A stretch of 9,299 nt of DNA from UBA6382 sp963631415 (GTDB lineage: Bacteria; Bacteroidota; Bacteroidia; Bacteroidales; Bacteroidaceae): positions 1 to 9,299 of the forward strand of contig CAVGQS010000098.1 of NCBI GenBank assembly GCA_963631415.1, written 5' to 3'. Shown here in pieces: positions 7,061 through 9,299 of the stretch. The translations under genes and the position numbers were made by a program. Numbering within the stretch: position 1 is the first letter of the stretch; every line of letters begins with the position of its first letter. Under the pieces are notes generated by a model that ran no database searches, had not been told where the DNA came from, and worked only from the letters and a program-made list of their open reading frames with translations.

Positions 7061-7753
7061 TTAAGCCTCAAAACAATAGCCGTAGCCCTGGCGGTTGGTG
7101 ATATGGTCGCCCGCCTCGCCCAGCTTCTTGCGAATGCGGGTGATGTGCACGTCGATAGTGCGGCTCAGCACGAAGCTCTCGCCGTGCCACACAGCGTCCA
7201 GGATCTCCTCGCGCGAAAAAACCCTGCCCGGGTGGGCGCACAGAGTGACCAAGATGCCCAGTTCCTTGGGCGACAGCTTCAGCTCCTCGCCGTTGGCAAT
7301 GACTATCTTGCGCACGCGGTCGATGGTGATGCCGCCTATGTTGATGACCTCGGTCTCTGCCGGCTTGGCGTCGTCGGGCTCCTTGGCGGTCTTGCGGCGC
7401 AGCACCGCCTTCACCCTGGCCAGCACCTCCTGCAGCGAGAAGGGCTTGGTGATATAGTCGTCGCCGCCGCGCGCAAAGCCCGTCAGCAGGTCGTTCTCCT
7501 GGTCCTTGGCGGTCAGGAAGATGATGGGTATGTCCGACTTGCGCTCCTTGCGCACCACGTCGGCCATGTGGTAGCCGTTCATTCCCTCCATCATGATGTC
7601 GAGGAGAATGAGCGAATGGGTGTTGTCGAGCTTGTCGAGAGCCTCCTCAGCCGAACTGGCCTCGTCAACCTCATATCCCGCAACCTCCAGGTTGCACGCC
7701 AGTATCTCCCTAATGTCAGCTTCGTCGTCAACAATCAAGATTTTTTCTGCCAT
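7061..7753 (-). CDS. OmpR/PhoB-family response regulator
   Basis: This cytoplasmic DNA-binding regulator is activated by the partner kinase. The 230-residue product is normal family length. The receiver domain (about 4-120) has the acidic pair D9-D10, phospho-acceptor Asp52 (LLDIMMEGMNG), Thr81 and Lys103 (ITKPF). A linker rich in Ala, Pro and Glu (122-134) leads to a winged-helix domain (about 136-230) with the typical SPKELGIL, SREEILDAVW, RTIDVHITRIRKKL and GYGYCFE segments. The ATG at 7751-7753 gives the standard MAEKILIVDDE start and follows an AT-rich stretch. It is the first gene of a regulator-kinase operon. A direct repeat TTAACA-N5-TTAACA upstream of its promoter resembles the array before the PiT gene, suggesting autoregulation and a PhoB-type role. 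The protein alone fits several subgroups (PhoB, RprY), so no symbol is given. Confidence 0.95.
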   Translation of the reverse strand: MAEKILIVDDEADIREILACNLEVAGYEVDEASSAEEALDKLDNTHSLILLDIMMEGMNGYHMADVVRKERKSDIPIIFLTAKDQENDLLTGFARGGDDYITKPFSLQEVLARVKAVLRRKTAKEPDDAKPAETEVINIGGITIDRVRKIVIANGEELKLSPKELGILVTLCAHPGRVFSREEILDAVWHGESFVLSRTIDVHITRIRKKLGEAGDHITNRQGYGYCFEA

Positions 7754-7783
7754 AATTTAGACCAGTCTTTTCGATTCGTACGG

Positions 7784-7791
7784 CAAAGGTA
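7784..7791 (-). promoter_or_regulatory. Candidate -7 element of the regulator-kinase operon
   Basis: The minus strand reads TACCTTTG, matching TAnnTTTG, 30 nt upstream of the response-regulator ATG. The -33 position lacks a clear TTTG. A weaker alternative, TAAATTTT, lies about 12 nt further upstream, closer to the operator. Confidence 0.6.
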
Positions 7792-7823
7792 TGCATAAAA
7801 TTTATTCATTGCCGAAGAAAAGC

Positions 7824-7840
7824 TGTTAAAAGTGTGTTAA
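7824..7840 (-). promoter_or_regulatory. Pho-box-like direct repeat upstream of the response regulator
   Basis: In the sense direction there are two exact TTAACA hexamers separated by 5 nt (11-bp period); on the plus strand TGTTAA at 7824 and at 7835. The wider plus-strand string is CTGTTAAAAGTGTGTTAA, closely matching CTGTTACGATTGTGTTAC upstream of the PiT gene (5541-5558). The repeat ends 32 nt upstream of the -7 element. Autoregulation by the encoded regulator is inferred. Confidence 0.7.
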
Positions 7841-7874
7841 GGTTGTTGCTTACAGCGGTTTATCGGCAACAACC
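7841..7874 (-). terminator. Hairpin between DUF805 gene and the regulator operon
   Basis: GGTTGTTGC (7841-7849) and GCAACAACC (7866-7874) form a perfect 9-bp stem with a 16-nt loop, about 36 nt after the DUF805 stop. The minus strand then reads TTAACACACTTTTAAC, with no solid T run, so termination is uncertain. It directly abuts the TTAACA operator and could instead be part of that control region. Confidence 0.4.
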
Positions 7875-7909
7875 CTCGCTCCACGGGGCGGCAGAACACC
7901 CCACACGGC

Positions 7910-8623
7910 TCAGCGGCAAGCCACCAGCACGCACTGCATGGACACCGCAGCCGCCGTCATGACCACAGCCACCGCGCGGCGCTTAAGCACACCGCCGCCG
8001 ACAGGTCCCAAGCCATACTCGTTGTCGGCAGGCTGCCCCTTCTGCAGCAGCATGAGCAGCACGTATAGCGGCACAATCATAAACCTGCCCGAGTGGCCCA
8101 AGTCGTGGCAGCGCTTCACGCCCTGCGCCACCAGCACGTTGAACGAGATGTAAATCAGCACTATCATCGTGCGGTTGAAGACGGTGGTCATGTCCTCCGG
8201 AATCAGCCAGCGCCTCACCATCAGCACACCGAGCCACAGCGCATAGACAACCAGCACGGTCGAGAAAAACTGCAGCCGCCCGATGCGGCCGCTGAACGAA
8301 AACGGACGCACGGAGTCGTGCGCATAGCGGTGAGCCGGATGGACGGGCTGCTCGGAATGAGCGGAGAGGCCGGAAAATCCAGCACGGTCGCTGCGCAAGC
8401 CGAACCCTCGTAGCTCCGCACTGCCGCCCACAGCATTTGAGCCACCTGCATTGCGCTTGCCGCCGTCACTGCCCGCATTGCCTTCACCGCCATTATTGCC
8501 TGCGTTGCTTTCCTGTTCCTTCCTTATCCAGCCGCTTACCTTGTAGAACACAAAGCCCACAAGCAACACGACCGCCGCAACCAGCAACCACAGATAGTCA
8601 TTTTCCCAAAAAGAAGAACTCAT
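7910..8623 (-). CDS. DUF805-domain membrane protein with Gly/Asn-rich linker
   Basis: DUF805 proteins are small membrane proteins of unknown function. Here the domain occupies residues about 107-203, recognised by FSFSGRIGRLQF, the central RCHDLGHSGR and the end motif LLQKGQPADNEYG, with membrane helices near 118-137, 150-167 and 180-194. The 237-residue product is longer than a plain DUF805 protein (usually around 120 residues). It has an extra N-terminal membrane helix (about 9-27) joined by a hydrophilic linker (33-105) containing three degenerate 9-residue repeats, and an extra hydrophobic C-terminal segment (about 217-235). The ATG at 8621-8623 is preceded by an AT-rich stretch suited to Bacteroidota initiation. 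It appears monocistronic with a long leader. The domain call is confident; no function can be assigned. Confidence 0.88.
   Translation of the reverse strand: MSSSFWENDYLWLLVAAVVLLVGFVFYKVSGWIRKEQESNAGNNGGEGNAGSDGGKRNAGGSNAVGGSAELRGFGLRSDRAGFSGLSAHSEQPVHPAHRYAHDSVRPFSFSGRIGRLQFFSTVLVVYALWLGVLMVRRWLIPEDMTTVFNRTMIVLIYISFNVLVAQGVKRCHDLGHSGRFMIVPLYVLLMLLQKGQPADNEYGLGPVGGGVLKRRAVAVVMTAAAVSMQCVLVACR
8429..8509 (-). repeat. 27-bp (9-codon) tandem repeat in the DUF805 linker
   Basis: Residues 39-65 divide into SNAGNNGGE, GNAGSDGGK and RNAGGSNAV. The first two follow the pattern x-N-A-G-[NS]-[ND]-G-G-[EK], and the third is diverged. At DNA level the units share GCAAYGC-type starts and GGCGG cores every 27 bp. 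The array keeps the reading frame and forms a flexible polar spacer between membrane segments. Confidence 0.7.
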
Positions 8624-8644
8624 TTTTTACTTTAATTTTCACGC

Positions 8645-8664
8645 GCGCCGCCCTCACGCGGCGC
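8645..8664 (-). promoter_or_regulatory. GC-rich hairpin just before the DUF805 start codon
   Basis: GCGCCGC (8645-8651) and GCGGCGC (8658-8664) form a 7-bp all-GC stem with a 6-nt loop in the otherwise AT-rich leader, 21 nt upstream of the ATG. There is no T run after it. It could affect ribosome access or mRNA stability; this is inference. Confidence 0.45.
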
Positions 8665-8895
8665 CAAACCAACTTTTGCGATTGGTCTTCTGAAAATTAC
8701 CCCCCCCGTTCAAAAAATAAAAAGCCGAAAAGAGAACAACTTCACGCAAGCCCTCTGCCACAGCGGATTATGCCGCACAATGCCCAGGCCTGTTCAGAAA
8801 CCACTTCCTTTTATATTATTCCATTTATGTCCATTTCTCTCGCCTCTGTTGGCCCATGCCAGCCGCCGGCCAGTACACGCCCCCAGAAAACGGCG

Positions 8896-8928
8896 CAAAA
8901 TTAGCACTATTTTCATATTCGTGCCAAA
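8896..8928 (-). promoter_or_regulatory. Candidate promoter for the DUF805 gene
   Basis: The minus strand has TTTG (plus 8925-8928), 21 nt, then TAATTTTG (plus 8896-8903), close to the Bacteroidota -33 TTTG / -7 TAnnTTTG pattern. It is the best two-part match among the promoters I found here. Use of it would give a leader of about 265 nt. A weaker candidate nearer the gene is the TATTTTTTG stretch at 8712-8720. Confidence 0.55.
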
Positions 8929-9178
8929 TATTTAAAGAACTTTTTCTGCCGCCACACCCCAAAACCCACGCCACAAACCATTGCCGGCAGCCAACACCCA
9001 GCCGTCCGCGAAGCAATCTGACGGAGTCTTGCAAAGAGCGCCCCGGTTTCCCTATATATAATAAGGTATAGGAGCCTGCCCTAAACTTGACGAATTGGCG
9101 ATGGCGAAGCCTTGGGACTTCCACTAAATGACACTTCAGAGGCACGTCCGGCGCCGCCGGAGCGAAGGCTTACAGCGT

Positions 9179-9299
9179 AAAATCTGTATTCGACTTGTTT
9201 TCAGCGCATTAAATCGCGCGCGCACTTAAGAGTTTTTAAGAAGCACTTGAGCGATTGAAAACAAGGACTTAAAAAATTTTTATGCGGACTTAACGAAGC
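9179..9299. repeat. Right arm of the long inverted repeat, with 21-bp phased units
   Basis: Bases 9244-9282 are the exact reverse complement of 1-39, and 9179-9230 matches 53-113 in blocks with small gaps. Four related 9-mers follow a 21-22 bp period: GCACTTAAG (9222), GCACTTGAG (9243), GGACTTAAA (9265) and GGACTTAAC (9286). The last is beyond the stretch for which the left arm is visible, so the repeat probably continues past both window ends. No recombinase gene is associated. Confidence 0.85.

Larger units (their letters stand above)
8624..9178. other. Non-coding region upstream of DUF805
   Basis: No convincing gene lies here on either strand. Contents are the AT-rich initiation region and GC hairpin next to the gene, a run of eight C (8700-8707), the candidate promoter near 8896-8928, an inverted CCTATA/TATAGG pair around 9054-9071, and a nested inverted structure: AAGCCTT (9107-9113) with AAGGCTT (9165-9171) enclosing the hairpin TCCGGC-GCC-GCCGGA (9147-9161). 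A 106-codon minus-strand frame (8825-9145) is rich in Arg, Trp and Cys and overlaps the promoter, so it is not called. Confidence 0.6.

Noticed and set aside
8825..9145. 106-codon minus-strand open frame upstream of the DUF805 gene.
   Set aside because: It covers the best promoter candidate, is unusually rich in Arg, Trp and Cys, has no family motif and no start-site signal. A protein search could reopen it if homologues show conserved frame.
9041..9180. Possible tRNA, tmRNA or 6S RNA near the right end.
   Set aside because: No cloverleaf, TTCGA-type T loop, tmRNA ends or 6S-like large bulged hairpin could be traced; only short nested inverted repeats are present.
1..9299. Composite transposon bounded by the inverted repeats.
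   Set aside because: The interior is housekeeping genes (mutS, two-component system, transporter), no transposase or target-site duplication is visible, and the repeat seems to run past both window ends.

Overview
The window looks like chromosomal DNA from a Bacteroidales bacterium (Bacteroidota). The evidence is Bacteroidales-style protein sequences (MutS ending in a QLTFFQLDDPVL-type tail, a PiT transporter fused to a PhoU-like domain), TAnnTTTG-type -7 promoter elements ahead of the genes, and AT-rich start regions without strong Shine-Dalgarno sequences. Coding DNA is GC-rich by eye and the gaps are AT-rich. I cannot place it reliably below order level. All five convincing genes are on the minus strand, so transcription runs from high to low coordinates.

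Layout in transcription order: a long non-coding leader (about 8624-9178) precedes a DUF805 membrane protein (7910-8623). Next is a two-component pair, an OmpR/PhoB-type response regulator (7061-7753) followed 20 nt later by its sensor kinase (5769-7040). A 506-bp gap holds a decayed tandem repeat at the kinase 3' end and a promoter region for a PiT phosphate transporter with a fused PhoU-like domain (2995-5262). A strong terminator and a short promoter region separate this from mutS (240-2852), which ends at another strong terminator. Both window ends carry inverted copies of one repeat: 39 bp identical, about 110 bp recognisable.

The most informative signal is regulatory. Upstream of the response regulator there is a direct repeat with an 11-bp period, TTAACA-N5-TTAACA in the sense direction. 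Upstream of the PiT gene there is a longer array in the same 11-bp phase (GTAACA, GTAACA, TAAACA, a blank unit, GTTACC, TTAACC) ending 9 nt before a -7 element. Read on the plus strand, the core pairs are CTGTTAA-N4-GTGTTAA and CTGTTAC-N4-GTGTTAC. This is the geometry of Pho boxes bound by PhoB/PhoP-family regulators. The simplest reading is that the two-component pair is the local phosphate-sensing system, that it autoregulates, and that it controls the neighbouring transporter. mutS and the DUF805 gene appear to have their own promoters and no such boxes.

No tRNA, rRNA, CRISPR array, transposase or phage gene was seen. No wholly new protein system is evident; the interest lies in the operators, the bracketing repeats and several small repeat arrays.
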